Made by a program: the position numbers and the translations under genes. A DNA stretch of 64,000 bases, from positions 6,841,001 to 6,905,000 of the forward strand of contig NZ_CP022221.1 in NCBI RefSeq assembly GCF_004114935.1, given 5' to 3'. This DNA comes from Bradyrhizobium zhanjiangense. Lineage in GTDB: Bacteria; Pseudomonadota; Alphaproteobacteria; Rhizobiales; Xanthobacteraceae. The notes under the pieces were generated by a model. The model saw only the letters and a program-made list of their open reading frames with translations. It did no database searches and was not told the origin of the DNA. Shown here piece by piece: positions 1-8,286 of this stretch (positions are counted from its first letter, which is position 1; every line of letters begins with the position of its first letter).

Positions 1-502
1 GCGCCGCCTTGAAGGGCGATGCATCGACGCCGAGCTTGAGATCGGCATATTCGTTGGCGACGGAGATGCACTGACTGTCGAGATTGAGCCGGGCCAGGAT
101 GTACATCGGCGTCGGCTGGTTGTTCTGCGTCACCTTGCCGGCTGAGATCAGATAGGGCATCGGGGTGAGGATATGCGCGCCGTCGATGCCGTTGCCTTCG
201 GAGCCGAGCACGAGGTTGTCGCGCGTGGTGCCCCAAGAGGCCTGCTTCTGTACGTCGGTGTCGGGCATGCCGTATTTGGCGAACAGGCCCTTGTCCTTGG
301 CGACGAAGAGCGGGCCGGCGTCGCTGAGCGCGATGAAGCCGAGCTTGGCGCCCTTGACCTCGGGGCCCGCCTCCTGCGCGAAGGCGCCAGCGGGGAAATT
401 CAGCTTTGCGGCGGCGAGGAGTGCGGCGGTAGAGCCTGCGGCCTTCAACAATTGGCGGCGGCTGAGCCCATTATCCGAGGGCCGGCGGGTGCGCTTCGTC
501 AT
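1..502 (-). CDS. nrtA: Nitrate ABC transporter substrate-binding protein, NrtA/CmpA type (3' end beyond window)
   Basis: Partial gene: 167 residues are visible before the left edge. It should bind nitrate (or nitrite) in the periplasm and deliver it to an NrtB/NrtC-type ABC permease, presumably encoded further left. The N-terminus has a Tat-like signal (SRRQLLKAAG, then a hydrophobic stretch ending in AFAQ). The family segments KLGFIALSDAGPLFVAKDKG and EGNGIDGAHILTPMPYLI are characteristic of NrtA/CmpA. An AAAGGACG ribosome site lies 10 bases before the ATG at 502. The nitrite/formate-type channel divergently encoded at 1175 supports a nitrogen-oxyanion role. A cyanate or bicarbonate ligand cannot be excluded without the C-terminal half. 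Confidence 0.85.
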   Translation of the reverse strand, partial: MTKRTRRPSDNGLSRRQLLKAAGSTAALLAAAKLNFPAGAFAQEAGPEVKGAKLGFIALSDAGPLFVAKDKGLFAKYGMPDTDVQKQASWGTTRDNLVLGSEGNGIDGAHILTPMPYLISAGKVTQNNQPTPMYILARLNLDSQCISVANEYADLKLGVDASPFKAA

Positions 503-575
503 AGGCAGTGTCGTCCTTTGCGTCGTTGCAGAATTGATTGGCGTCAGTGCACACGAGCAGCCCGTCCGTCCGGTG

Positions 576-622
576 GCGCCGTCTTTGGCGCGTGCGAACG
601 CACGACGGGGAAGACCCCCGTC
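576..622 (-). promoter_or_regulatory. Tandem hairpins in the nrtA leader
   Basis: Read on the minus strand, three adjacent stem-loops precede nrtA: GACGGGG/CCCCGTC (604-622, 5-base loop), GTGCG/CGCAC (592-603) and GCGCC/GGCGC (576-591) with the six-base loop AAAGAC. A hexaloop with A at position 1 and G at position 4 is the signature bound by ANTAR antiterminators such as NasT/NasR, which control nitrate assimilation leaders. Only one of the usual two hexaloops is clear and no terminator U-tract was seen, so the ANTAR reading is tentative. Confidence 0.35.
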
Positions 623-926
623 TGGTGGCGTCAGCAAATCGGATGAGAAGTCTCGCGGGACGGCTTCAATGGCGTCGGACTGGAACCATTCAAGCTTCAT
701 GCCAAGCCCGACGACCAAGAAACAATCGAATAATCAATATGTTATGGAGGTTGCGACAGGCTGCCGCAGGATCGCCCCGCATGTGAAACTTGCGGACCGC
801 TCAATTCTTGTGCGCCGCACAAAGTTTGTGCAACAGCTCAAGCACAAGGCTGGCGGCGCGGTGGGAGAGAATCAGGACACGGCCCATCGCATTGATGTTG
901 CTTTCATTTTCCTCACGCACCGAGAC

Positions 927-941
927 GGCACGCAACTTGCT
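927..941 (+). promoter_or_regulatory. Candidate sigma54 (RpoN) -24/-12 promoter
   Basis: The sequence GGCACG-CAAC-TTGCT has the invariant GG and GC exactly 10 bases apart (927-928 and 939-940) and matches the TGGCACg-N4-TTGCw consensus except for the leading T. It points toward the channel/kinase genes, with a predicted start near 952 and a leader of about 220 bases. RpoN control would suit nitrogen-regulated transport. Confidence 0.5.
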
Positions 942-1174
942 TATCCCTAAGCGTCAACGAAGACTGCGGCTTGCCGCATTGTTGCAGCCTCTGGCGGCTG
1001 CATTCCGGAAGCTCAACTGCTTCGCGGCCCTCTGGGCCGTCGTGACGCGATTCCCAAGGCTTCCAATCTCCATAGCCCTCGTGCGCGGCAGGCCGGCCCG
1101 CACGGCCCAAGACGTTCAGCCGCGCTCTCCAAGAGGGTGTGTCGATCTCACTTACGAAGCAAAAGGAACCATTG

Positions 1175-2014
1175 ATGTCGTATCTCGCGCCTTCGGAATT
1201 CGTCACCAAGATGGTGGATGCAGGCGAATCCAAGATCTTCATGTCCACCCGGGATACCATCATCCGCGCCTACATGGCCGGCGCGATCCTCACGCTCGCC
1301 GCATGGTTCGCGGTCACGATCAACGTGAACACGGGCCAGCCGCTGCTCGGTGCGCTGCTGTTTCCGGTCGGATTCGTCATGCTCTATCTGCTGGGCTTCG
1401 ATCTCCTGACCGGCGTATTCGTGCTCTCGCCGCTTGCGCTGATCGACAAGCGCCCGGGCGTCACTCTTGGCGGTGTGCTCCGCAACTGGGGCCTGGTCTT
1501 CGTCGGCAATTTCGCCGGCGCCTTCACCGTGGCCTTCATGATGGCCTTCGTGACAACGTTCGGCTTCACGCAAGCTCCCGACAAGGTCGGTGCCGCCATC
1601 GGCATCATCGGCGAAAGCCGGACGCTCGGCTACGCCGCGCATGGTGCGGCCGGCATGGCAACGCTGTTCATGCGCGGCATGCTCTGCAACTGGATGGTCT
1701 CGACCGGCGTCGTCGGTGCCATGATCTCGACCTCGGTCCCGGGCAAGGTCATCGCGATGTGGATGCCGATCCTGGTGTTCTTCTACATGGTGTTCGAACA
1801 TTCCGTCGTGAACATGTTCCTGTTTCCGTCCGGGCTGCTGCTCGGCGCAAAATTCTCGATCCTGGACTATCTGATCTGGAACGAGATCCCGACCGTGCTC
1901 GGCAATCTCGTCGGCGGGCTCGCCTTCACCGGCATGACCCTCTATGCCACGCACGTCATGACCCTGCCGAAGCGGCAGGCCGACAAGGCCGTAAAGCCCC
2001 GCGTCGCGGCCTGA
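1175..2014 (+). CDS. Formate/nitrite transporter (FNT) family channel, FocA/NirC-like
   Basis: Encodes 279 residues of a multi-pass inner-membrane protein with about six hydrophobic segments, the FNT fold. FNT proteins form pentameric channels for formate, nitrite or related small anions. Family-like segments are seen around the central GESRTLGYAAHGAAG loop and the MLCNWMVSTGV and FFYMVFEHSVVNMFLFP helices. The start is the ATG at 1175, preceded by AAAAGGA seven bases upstream; an ATG at 1139 lacks such a site. Neighbours are nrtA (divergent) and a phosphatase/kinase fusion directly downstream. Nitrite is the likeliest substrate from context, not from any diagnostic residue. Confidence 0.85.
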   Translation: MSYLAPSEFVTKMVDAGESKIFMSTRDTIIRAYMAGAILTLAAWFAVTINVNTGQPLLGALLFPVGFVMLYLLGFDLLTGVFVLSPLALIDKRPGVTLGGVLRNWGLVFVGNFAGAFTVAFMMAFVTTFGFTQAPDKVGAAIGIIGESRTLGYAAHGAAGMATLFMRGMLCNWMVSTGVVGAMISTSVPGKVIAMWMPILVFFYMVFEHSVVNMFLFPSGLLLGAKFSILDYLIWNEIPTVLGNLVGGLAFTGMTLYATHVMTLPKRQADKAVKPRVAA

Positions 2015-2030
2015 TCAAACACGACTCGAC

Positions 2031-2065
2031 AGGGGAGCCTCGCCCGCGCAGGGTGAGGCTCCCCT
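2031..2065 (+). terminator. Strong hairpin between the FNT channel and the phosphatase/kinase gene
   Basis: A 15-bp stem with one G-U pair: AGGGGAGCCTCGCCC (2031-2045), loop gcgca, then GGGTGAGGCTCCCCT (2051-2065). Only cttcc follows instead of a T-tract, so it could be an inefficient terminator or a processing/stability hairpin setting the channel:kinase ratio. It ends about 10 bases before the next start codon and may also hinder ribosome entry. Confidence 0.6.
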
Positions 2066-2074
2066 CTTCCGGTG

Positions 2075-3811
2075 ATGACGATGACCCCCGGTCTCCTGAT
2101 TTCGGTCGGCCAGCATTCCGACAAGGGTCGCAAGCCCATCAACCAGGATTTTCACGGCGTCCTCATCCCGGAGGAGCCGCTGCTCAGCCTGAAAGGCATC
2201 GCCGCCGTCCTCGCCGACGGCATCTCGAGCAGCACGGTGAGCCAGATCGCCAGCGAGTCGGCGGTCAAGAGCTTCCTGATGGACTATTACTGCACGTCGG
2301 AATCCTGGACGGTGAAGACCTCCGCCCGCCGCGTGCTGGACGCCACCAATTCCTGGCTGCATGCGCAGACGCGCAAGAGCCAATATGCCTATGACCGCGA
2401 CAAGGGCTATGTCTGCACGCTGAGCGCCATGGTCATCAAGGCGACCACCGCGCACATCTTCCATGTCGGCGATTGTCGCATCTACCGCGTCGCCGGCAAG
2501 GCGCTCGAGCAGCTGACTGACGATCACCGTATCATCGTGTCGTCGGAGCAGACCTATCTCGGCCGCGCGCTCGGCATCAACCCGCAGCTCGAGATCGACT
2601 ATCAGGCCTTCGAGATCGAAGCGGGCGACATCTTTCTGCTGGCGACCGACGGCGCCTACGAATTCGTCGACGCGCGCTTCGTCACCAGTGCACTGAACGA
2701 GTATGCAGGCGAGCTCGACGGGGCGGCGAAGGCCATCGTCGAGGAAGCCTACCGCCGCGGCAGCGACGACAACATCACGGTTCAGATCCTGCGCATCGAC
2801 GCAGTGCCCCAGCGTGAGCCGTCCGGCATCTTCAATCAGACCTCACAACTGCCGCTGCCTCCGCTGCCGGAGCCACGCGCGATCTTCGACGGCTACCGAA
2901 TCGTCCGCGAGATTCACGGCAGCAGCCGCAGTCATATTTACCTTGCCGTCGACACCGAGACCGAGGAGCCGGTCGCGCTCAAGCTGCCGTCGGTCGACCT
3001 GCGCGACAATGCTGCCTATCTCAAGCGCTTTCTGATGGAGGAGTGGATCGCGCGCCGGATCGACAGCCCGCACGTGCTGAAGCCGATGTCACAGTCGAGA
3101 CGGCGCAGCTATCTTTACGTCGCGACCGAATTCGTCGAAGGCCAGACCCTGAAGCAGTGGATGACCGACAATCCGCGCCCCGATCTCGAAACCGTCCGTG
3201 GCCTCATCGAGCAGATCGCCGCCGGTCTGCGCGCCTTCCACCGCATGGAGATGCTGCATCAGGACCTCAGGCCGGACAACGTCCTGATCGACAAGACCGG
3301 CACCGCGAAGATCATCGACTTTGGGTCAGTCAGGGTCGCCGGCGTCGCGGAAGCCGCGCCGCCGGACGAGGCCGACGAAATCCTGGGCACGGTCCAATAT
3401 ACGGCGCCGGAATATTTTCTTGGGCAGGGCGGCTCGCCGCACTCCGACATGTTTTCGCTGGCCGTGATCTGCTACCAGATGCTGACGGGAAAGCTTCCCT
3501 ATGGCACTCAGGTCGCCAAGATCCGGCGCAAGGCGGACGTGCGGAGACTTCAGTATCGCCCAGCCGACGACGATCGCAACGTGCCGGCCTGGGTCGACGG
3601 CGCGCTCAGGCGCGCGCTGCATCCCGATCCGTACAAGCGGCACGAGGATCTGTCCGAATTCGTCTTCGAGCTTCGCACACCCAATCCGGCCTATCTCAAC
3701 ACGCGGATCACGCCCCTGTTGGAGCGCAGCCCGCTGATGTTCTGGAAATTGACCTCGGCGGCGCTCGCCTGCGCGGTCGTCGTGCTGCTGGCACTGCTAC
3801 ACGCGCGTTAG
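2075..3811 (+). CDS. Bifunctional PP2C-type phosphatase / serine-threonine protein kinase, membrane anchored
   Basis: Two signalling domains are fused. Residues about 8-245 form a PP2C phosphatase with the metal-binding motifs NQD, VLADGISSS, HVGDCRIYR, LLATDGAYE and GSDDNIT. Residues about 268-540 form a Hanks-type kinase with the lysine in VALKLP, HQDLRPDNVL for the catalytic loop (HQD instead of HRD), IIDFGSV and TAPEYF. A single hydrophobic segment at the extreme C-terminus (FWKLTSAALACAVVVLLALL) anchors it to the membrane. Starts at GTG 2072, ATG 2075 or ATG 2081 are all possible. It probably phosphorylates and dephosphorylates the same targets; the adjacent FNT channel or nitrate-uptake components are candidates by context only. 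Confidence 0.85.
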   Translation: MTMTPGLLISVGQHSDKGRKPINQDFHGVLIPEEPLLSLKGIAAVLADGISSSTVSQIASESAVKSFLMDYYCTSESWTVKTSARRVLDATNSWLHAQTRKSQYAYDRDKGYVCTLSAMVIKATTAHIFHVGDCRIYRVAGKALEQLTDDHRIIVSSEQTYLGRALGINPQLEIDYQAFEIEAGDIFLLATDGAYEFVDARFVTSALNEYAGELDGAAKAIVEEAYRRGSDDNITVQILRIDAVPQREPSGIFNQTSQLPLPPLPEPRAIFDGYRIVREIHGSSRSHIYLAVDTETEEPVALKLPSVDLRDNAAYLKRFLMEEWIARRIDSPHVLKPMSQSRRRSYLYVATEFVEGQTLKQWMTDNPRPDLETVRGLIEQIAAGLRAFHRMEMLHQDLRPDNVLIDKTGTAKIIDFGSVRVAGVAEAAPPDEADEILGTVQYTAPEYFLGQGGSPHSDMFSLAVICYQMLTGKLPYGTQVAKIRRKADVRRLQYRPADDDRNVPAWVDGALRRALHPDPYKRHEDLSEFVFELRTPNPAYLNTRITPLLERSPLMFWKLTSAALACAVVVLLALLHAR

Positions 3812-3927
3812 AGCATGATCCGGACCCCGAAGGGCCGCGTTAGCGCAAAGTGTGCAGCGGTTTTCCGAAACGATCATGCTCAAACAATAACTTAAACCGC
3901 GATGCGATTCATCCTAATCTCATCGCG
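3811..3927. repeat. Rhizobial palindromic repeat (GAGCATGATC type) plus second palindrome
   Basis: GAGCATGATC at 3811-3820 is mirrored by GATCATGCTC at 3872-3881, and a second inverted pair, CGCGATG/CATCGCG, spans 3898-3927. This composite resembles a dispersed intergenic palindrome common in Bradyrhizobium. It lies between convergent genes and overlaps the kinase stop codon, so it may also act as a transcript end. Confidence 0.7.
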
Positions 3928-3936
3928 TTTTAGTCG

Positions 3937-4854
3937 TCAGGCCGGCTGGGCCGCCTTCGTCCCCAGCGGCTTCGGCGCCATGCCGCCGCCGGGCTTGAGG
4001 TGGAATTCGTAGCTCATCAGGTGCCACTTCCCATTCGCCTTACTGCCGTCGGGCATTGCCGGATCGTTGCGCGGCTCGACCTTGGCGATGAGGTCGTCTT
4101 TCACGCCGAACACGACGTCGGTATCCAGATATTTGTCGCCGTCCATGAAAACATGGGTGATCAGCGGCTCATAACCCTTCGCATTGACCAGGAAATGCAC
4201 ATGCGCCGGCCGCATCGGATGACGCTTGGTCTGCGTAATCATCTCGCCGACCGGGCCGTCGGTCGGAATCGGGTAGCTGCACGGCAGGATGGTGCGGAAG
4301 AAGAAGCGGCCGTCGTCGTCGGTGATGAAGCGCGCCCGCGCCGAGGTGCCGACCTCGTCATAGTTGGCCTTTTGTGAATCGTAGAAGCCGTCATCATCGG
4401 CATGCCAGACGTCGACGGGGACGTTCGCGAGCGGCTTGCCCTTCAAATCCGTGACTCGGCTCTGCACGAACATCCGCTCGCCGGTCTGGTTGTTCGGGGA
4501 GATATCGGTGCCGTGCGCGGTGACCTTGTGCTCGCCGACATAGAACGGACCGAGCACGGTGGTCTCCGTCGCGCCCTCGCGGTCACGATGGTTGACGGCA
4601 TCGACCAGCATGGAGACGCCGAGCACGTCGGACAAGAGAATGAACTCCTGGCGGGTGTCGGTGCACTTCTGGCCGGTGCGGGTCAGGAAGTCGATGGCAT
4701 ATTCCCATTCCGCGAAGGTGAGATCGGTCTTGCTCACGTAATCGTGCAGCGACTTCACCAATTCCTGGAGCAGGAATTTCGCACGCGGGTTCGGTGTGCT
4801 GTCGAAGCTCCTGACGACGGCTTCGGTGAGTTCGGTCTCGTTGAACTGGGTCAT
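3937..4854 (-). CDS. Intradiol ring-cleavage dioxygenase, hydroxyquinol 1,2-dioxygenase type
   Basis: 305 residues. The N-terminal helical dimerisation domain (about 1-100, with KFLLQELVKSLHDYVS) is followed by the catalytic beta domain. Non-haem Fe(III) ligands can be placed: Tyr158 in GFYDS, Tyr194 in PCSYPIPTDGPVG, His218 and His220 in RPAHVHF. Length and sequence style fit hydroxyquinol (1,2,4-trihydroxybenzene) 1,2-dioxygenase, which gives maleylacetate, better than catechol dioxygenase. The gamma-resorcylate decarboxylase at 12736 makes resorcinol, the precursor of hydroxyquinol, so the two may work in one pathway although they lie about 8 kb apart. Chlorocatechol dioxygenase is an alternative. 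No maleylacetate reductase is seen in the window. Confidence 0.8.
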   Translation of the reverse strand: MTQFNETELTEAVVRSFDSTPNPRAKFLLQELVKSLHDYVSKTDLTFAEWEYAIDFLTRTGQKCTDTRQEFILLSDVLGVSMLVDAVNHRDREGATETTVLGPFYVGEHKVTAHGTDISPNNQTGERMFVQSRVTDLKGKPLANVPVDVWHADDDGFYDSQKANYDEVGTSARARFITDDDGRFFFRTILPCSYPIPTDGPVGEMITQTKRHPMRPAHVHFLVNAKGYEPLITHVFMDGDKYLDTDVVFGVKDDLIAKVEPRNDPAMPDGSKANGKWHLMSYEFHLKPGGGMAPKPLGTKAAQPA

Positions 4855-5033
4855 GGTACGTTTTGCCCTGGGTTTTTCTCGTTGGCCCCATGCGAGGCCC
4901 CCTTGGGGCTCCCTGGAGGCGTTCCAGGCTGCAGCCTACACCAGCAGGCCTGCTCCCGTTAAGCGCGCCGCCCTTGGAATGAGGCCGGCATTTCGGCTAT
5001 CAACTGACAGACAAAACTGCCCCGGAGGAACTG

Positions 5034-6308
5034 ATGCTCGCGCCCACCCCTGCCTCGCCCGAATCCGTCGGCATGTCCAAGACTGCACTCGACCGCGTCG
5101 ATGCGCATGTGAAGAGCCGGTACATCGATGCCGGCCGGTTCCCCGGCGCGCATCTTCTCGTCTTCCGCCGTGGCAAGGTCGCATACAGCTCGGTTCAGGG
5201 CCTTGCCGACGTCGAGCGCAAGGTGCCGGTCAAGGATGACACCATCTACCGCATCTATTCCATGACCAAGCCGCTCACCAGCGTCGCCTTCATGATGCTG
5301 GTCGAGGCGGGCCTCGTCGCGATCGACGAGCCCGTCGCCAAATACATTCCGGAATGGAAGGATCTCGGCGTCTTCGTCGCCGGCACCTATCCGGCCTTCC
5401 TGACCCGGCCGCCGTCCCGGCCGATGCTGATCGTCGACCTCCTGCGTCATACCTCCGGCCTCACCTATGGCTTCCAGCAGCGCTCCAATGTCGATGCCGC
5501 CTATCGCGCCGAGAAGATCGGCGAGGTCGAGAAGTCTGGCACGCTCCAGACCATGATCGAGAGCCTGGCAAAGATCCCGCTGGAGTTCTCGCCGGGCGAG
5601 GCCTGGAACTACTCGGTCGCGACCGACGTGCTCGGCTATCTCGTTGGCAAGATCTCAGGCATGCCGTTCGAACAGTTTCTGAAGGCACGCATCCTCGATC
5701 CGCTCGGCATGAGCGACACCGATTTCCACGTGCCGGCCTCGAAGGCCCATCGTTTCGCCGCCTGCTACTCGGCAGACCCCGGCGGCGGCATGACCTTCCA
5801 TGCCGGCCAGCGGCGCGAGGGCCTGACGCTTCAGGACGATCCGGCAACCAGCTCGTTCCTGTCGCCGCCCTCCTTCATCTCCGGCGGCGGCGGGCTGTGC
5901 TCGACGGTCGCCGATTATCTCACCTTCTGCCGCGCGTTGCTCAATGGTGGCGAGCTCGGCGGCGTCAGGCTGATCGGGCCGAAGACGCTGGCACTGATGA
6001 CCACCAATCACATTCCGGGCGGACGATTCCTGCCCGAGGTGTCACGCTCGCTGTTCTCGGAAGCGGCCTATAACGGCATCGGCTTCGGTCTCGGCTTCGC
6101 CGTGACCATGCGCCCGGCGGAAACGCTGATCGCCGGCAGCCCCGGCGAATATAACTGGGGCGGCGCGGCCACGACCTCGTTCTGGATCGATCCGGCCGAA
6201 GAACTGATCACCATCTTCATGACGCAGGTGTTGCCGTCGAGCGCCTACCCGATCCGGCGCGAGCTGCGCAGCATGGTCTACGCCGCGATCACCGAGAGCA
6301 ATCTGTAA
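5034..6308 (+). CDS. Serine hydrolase, class C beta-lactamase-like (family VIII esterase type)
   Basis: 424 residues with the penicillin-binding/beta-lactamase fold. The nucleophile motif SxxK appears as SMTK in YRIYSMTKPLTS near residue 80; the tyrosine motif is YSVATD near residue 190, as in family VIII esterases rather than the YxN of true beta-lactamases; WGGAATT near the C-terminus replaces the KTG box. No signal peptide is evident, pointing to a cytoplasmic esterase or lipase-like enzyme rather than antibiotic resistance. GGAGGAA lies just before the ATG. The gene is divergent from the dioxygenase, with about 180 bases between. Substrate unknown. Confidence 0.8.
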   Translation: MLAPTPASPESVGMSKTALDRVDAHVKSRYIDAGRFPGAHLLVFRRGKVAYSSVQGLADVERKVPVKDDTIYRIYSMTKPLTSVAFMMLVEAGLVAIDEPVAKYIPEWKDLGVFVAGTYPAFLTRPPSRPMLIVDLLRHTSGLTYGFQQRSNVDAAYRAEKIGEVEKSGTLQTMIESLAKIPLEFSPGEAWNYSVATDVLGYLVGKISGMPFEQFLKARILDPLGMSDTDFHVPASKAHRFAACYSADPGGGMTFHAGQRREGLTLQDDPATSSFLSPPSFISGGGGLCSTVADYLTFCRALLNGGELGGVRLIGPKTLALMTTNHIPGGRFLPEVSRSLFSEAAYNGIGFGLGFAVTMRPAETLIAGSPGEYNWGGAATTSFWIDPAEELITIFMTQVLPSSAYPIRRELRSMVYAAITESNL

Positions 6309-6320
6309 CCATTGAATCGA

Positions 6321-6343
6321 TCCCGCGGCCGTCGGCCGCGGGA
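6321..6343. terminator. Terminator hairpin between convergent genes
   Basis: A perfect 10-bp stem TCCCGCGGCC/GGCCGCGGGA with loop GTC sits between the serine hydrolase stop (6308) and the TRAP large permease stop (6374), followed by CTTTACTCT. It could serve both strands. Confidence 0.65.
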
Positions 6344-6373
6344 CTTTACTCTCAGAAGCTCATTTGCAGACGC

Positions 6374-7693
6374 TCATCTGAGCATCTCCGGCACGATCAG
6401 CCGCGGCAGGAACAGCGACACGCTCGGCCAAATGATGACTGCCGCCAGCACGAGCAGCATCGGAACCAGCATGATCACCGTATCCTTCAGAGCATAGCGC
6501 AGCCGTACACCGGCGATCGAACAGGCGATCATCAGGCATAAGCCATAGGGGGGCGTCACCAGTCCGAAGGCCAGCGATACGATGGAAATGATCGCGAACT
6601 GAACCGGATGGAGATCGACGGACTTTGCCAGCGGCTCCAGCACCGTGCCGACGATGATGATGGCCGGAATGGCGTCGAGGAAGCAGCCCACCACCAGAAA
6701 GCAGAAGGAAATGAAGAAGCCGGCGGTGACGGCGCCCATGCCCCATGTCGAGACATTGGCCAGCAGCTCCTGCGGAATCCTGTAGTAGGCGAGCAGCCAG
6801 CCAAACGCACTTGCGGTGCCGACACAAAACAGCGCCACGCCGGCAAGGCGCCCGGTGTCGAGCAAGGCCTTGTACAATTCGCGTGGACCTGTCTCGCGGT
6901 AGAAGAACGCCGAGAGCGCGATAGAATAGAGCACCGCGACGCAGGCGGACTCGGTCGCGGTGAACCACCCGAGCAGAATGCCGCCAACGATGATGAGCGG
7001 CGTCATCAGCGCCGGTAACGACTGCCAAATGGCGCATCGCATCTCGACCCAGGTCGCCTTCGGATAGGTCGGGTAGCCGCGGCGCACCGCATAGACGTGC
7101 ACCGTCGCCATCTGCGCGCCGGCGATCAGCAGGCCCGGCACGATGCCGGCCAGATACATCGCCGCAATCGAGGTCGAGATCAGCCCGCCCCACACGATCA
7201 TGAGGATCGACGGCGGGATGATGACCGCTAGCACTGCCGACACCGCCGTGATGGCGATCGAAAATGAGAGATCGTAGCCCTCCTTGGTCTGCGCATCGAT
7301 GAAGATCTTGGACTGGCTCGCCGCATCGGCCGTGGAGGAGCCTGAGATGCCGGCAAAGAATACCGACAGCACGACGTTGATCTGCGCCAGCGATCCCGGC
7401 CAGTGCCCGACCATCGAGCGCGACAATGCCACCAGGCGGTCGGTGATGCCGCCGATGCTCATCAGGTTCGCCGTCAACAGGAAGAACGGCACCGCCAGCA
7501 GGATGAATGAATTGTACGCATTGAAGGTCTCCTGCGCGAGCGTCATCAGCGACAGACGCGGCTCGATCAGCAGGATCGGCACGCAGGCAAGGCCGAGCGC
7601 GAAAGCGACCGGCACGCGCACGATGAGCAGGCCGATGAAAACCCCAAACAGCACCATCGCGGCCTGCCCGGCAGAGAGCACATTGCCGCTCAT
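6374..7693 (-). CDS. dctM: TRAP transporter large permease, DctM family
   Basis: 439 residues, about 12 hydrophobic segments and typical DctM motifs (FAGISGSSTADAASQSKIF, VIIPPSILMIVWGG, ATESACVAVLYS, FGLVTPPYGLCLM). It forms the Na+-driven transport subunit of a tripartite uptake system with the small permease and the periplasmic binding protein upstream in the same operon. Its ATG overlaps the stop of dctQ by four bases (ATGA), indicating translational coupling. The substrate (usually a C4-dicarboxylate, sialic acid or aromatic/keto acid) cannot be told from the sequence. Confidence 0.9.
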   Translation of the reverse strand: MSGNVLSAGQAAMVLFGVFIGLLIVRVPVAFALGLACVPILLIEPRLSLMTLAQETFNAYNSFILLAVPFFLLTANLMSIGGITDRLVALSRSMVGHWPGSLAQINVVLSVFFAGISGSSTADAASQSKIFIDAQTKEGYDLSFSIAITAVSAVLAVIIPPSILMIVWGGLISTSIAAMYLAGIVPGLLIAGAQMATVHVYAVRRGYPTYPKATWVEMRCAIWQSLPALMTPLIIVGGILLGWFTATESACVAVLYSIALSAFFYRETGPRELYKALLDTGRLAGVALFCVGTASAFGWLLAYYRIPQELLANVSTWGMGAVTAGFFISFCFLVVGCFLDAIPAIIIVGTVLEPLAKSVDLHPVQFAIISIVSLAFGLVTPPYGLCLMIACSIAGVRLRYALKDTVIMLVPMLLVLAAVIIWPSVSLFLPRLIVPEMLR

Positions 7694-8205
7694 CGCCCTG
7701 CCCCAACCAGAACGCGCATCTCATCAACGATCTGCTCACCCGCAAAGACGATCCACGTCGCGCCGGTCACAGGCCAGGCAACGTGAATCAGCCAAAGCGG
7801 CAGATCGGCCAGCTCCGAAGTTCTGTTCCAGCCAAAGCGGGTGAACTCCATGCCGGCCGATACGAACACCAGCGCCAGTGCCAGTACGCCGAGACGCGCG
7901 AGGATCCGCACCGCGGCCTCCGATCGCCGCGACAGATTGGGCCACACGTCGACCTCGAAATGCTGCGCTTCGCGCACACCGACCATGGCGCCGATCATGA
8001 TCGTCCAGATGAACAGGAACCGCGCCATTTCCTCCGTCCAGATGTAGGAGGGAATGAAGGGCGTGTAGCGCGAGATGATTTGCAGCGTGACCGGAACGAT
8101 CAGGACGCCGACACAGGCGGCCAGCAACAACTCCAGCAACTTCGCATAGGCCGCGGTGACGCGACGCCACAGCGACCGTGTGGACAAGTCGGGCGTTTCA
8201 GACAT
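7690..8205 (-). CDS. dctQ: TRAP transporter small permease, DctQ family
   Basis: 171 residues with four predicted membrane helices, starting with a cytoplasmic SLWRRVTAAYAKLLELLLAACVG segment split here as SLWRRVTAAYAK then LLELLLAACVG; the EEMARFLFIWTIMIGA motif is the DctQ hallmark. It is the small membrane subunit that partners DctM. GGAGCCCCA precedes the ATG at 8205. It lies between dctP and dctM on the minus strand. Confidence 0.85.
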   Translation of the reverse strand: MSETPDLSTRSLWRRVTAAYAKLLELLLAACVGVLIVPVTLQIISRYTPFIPSYIWTEEMARFLFIWTIMIGAMVGVREAQHFEVDVWPNLSRRSEAAVRILARLGVLALALVFVSAGMEFTRFGWNRTSELADLPLWLIHVAWPVTGATWIVFAGEQIVDEMRVLVGAGR

Positions 8206-8236
8206 TGGGGCTCCGTGCGGCAGCTCATCCCCCTTC

Positions 8237-8260
8237 CGGGCAAGAAGCGGGGCCTGCCCG
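8237..8260 (-). other. Hairpin between dctP and dctQ
   Basis: The 81-base dctP-dctQ gap contains inverted CGGGCA/TGCCCG with a 12-base loop. Such intercistronic stems are often mRNA-stability elements that favour the binding-protein transcript; no T-tract was seen. Confidence 0.35.
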
Positions 8261-8286
8261 AACTATTGTCGGCGGACGCAACGACC

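Larger units (their letters stand above)
503..1174. other. Long divergent intergenic region between nrtA and the FNT channel gene
   Basis: This 672-base stretch has no convincing gene; open frames crossing it lack ribosome sites and recognisable protein features. It contains the tandem hairpins of the nrtA leader (576-622, minus), a 6-bp inverted repeat TTGTGC-gcc-GCACAA at 808-822, an AT-rich patch around 719-745 and a sigma54-like promoter at 927-941 (plus). Beyond that promoter lie about 220 untranslated bases with several GC-rich stem-loops (965-978, 984-1001, 1026-1040). Confidence 0.6.

Noticed and set aside
5034..6308. Class C beta-lactamase (antibiotic resistance)
   Set aside because: YSVAT instead of YxN and WGGA instead of KTG, with no signal peptide, point to a family VIII esterase-like hydrolase.
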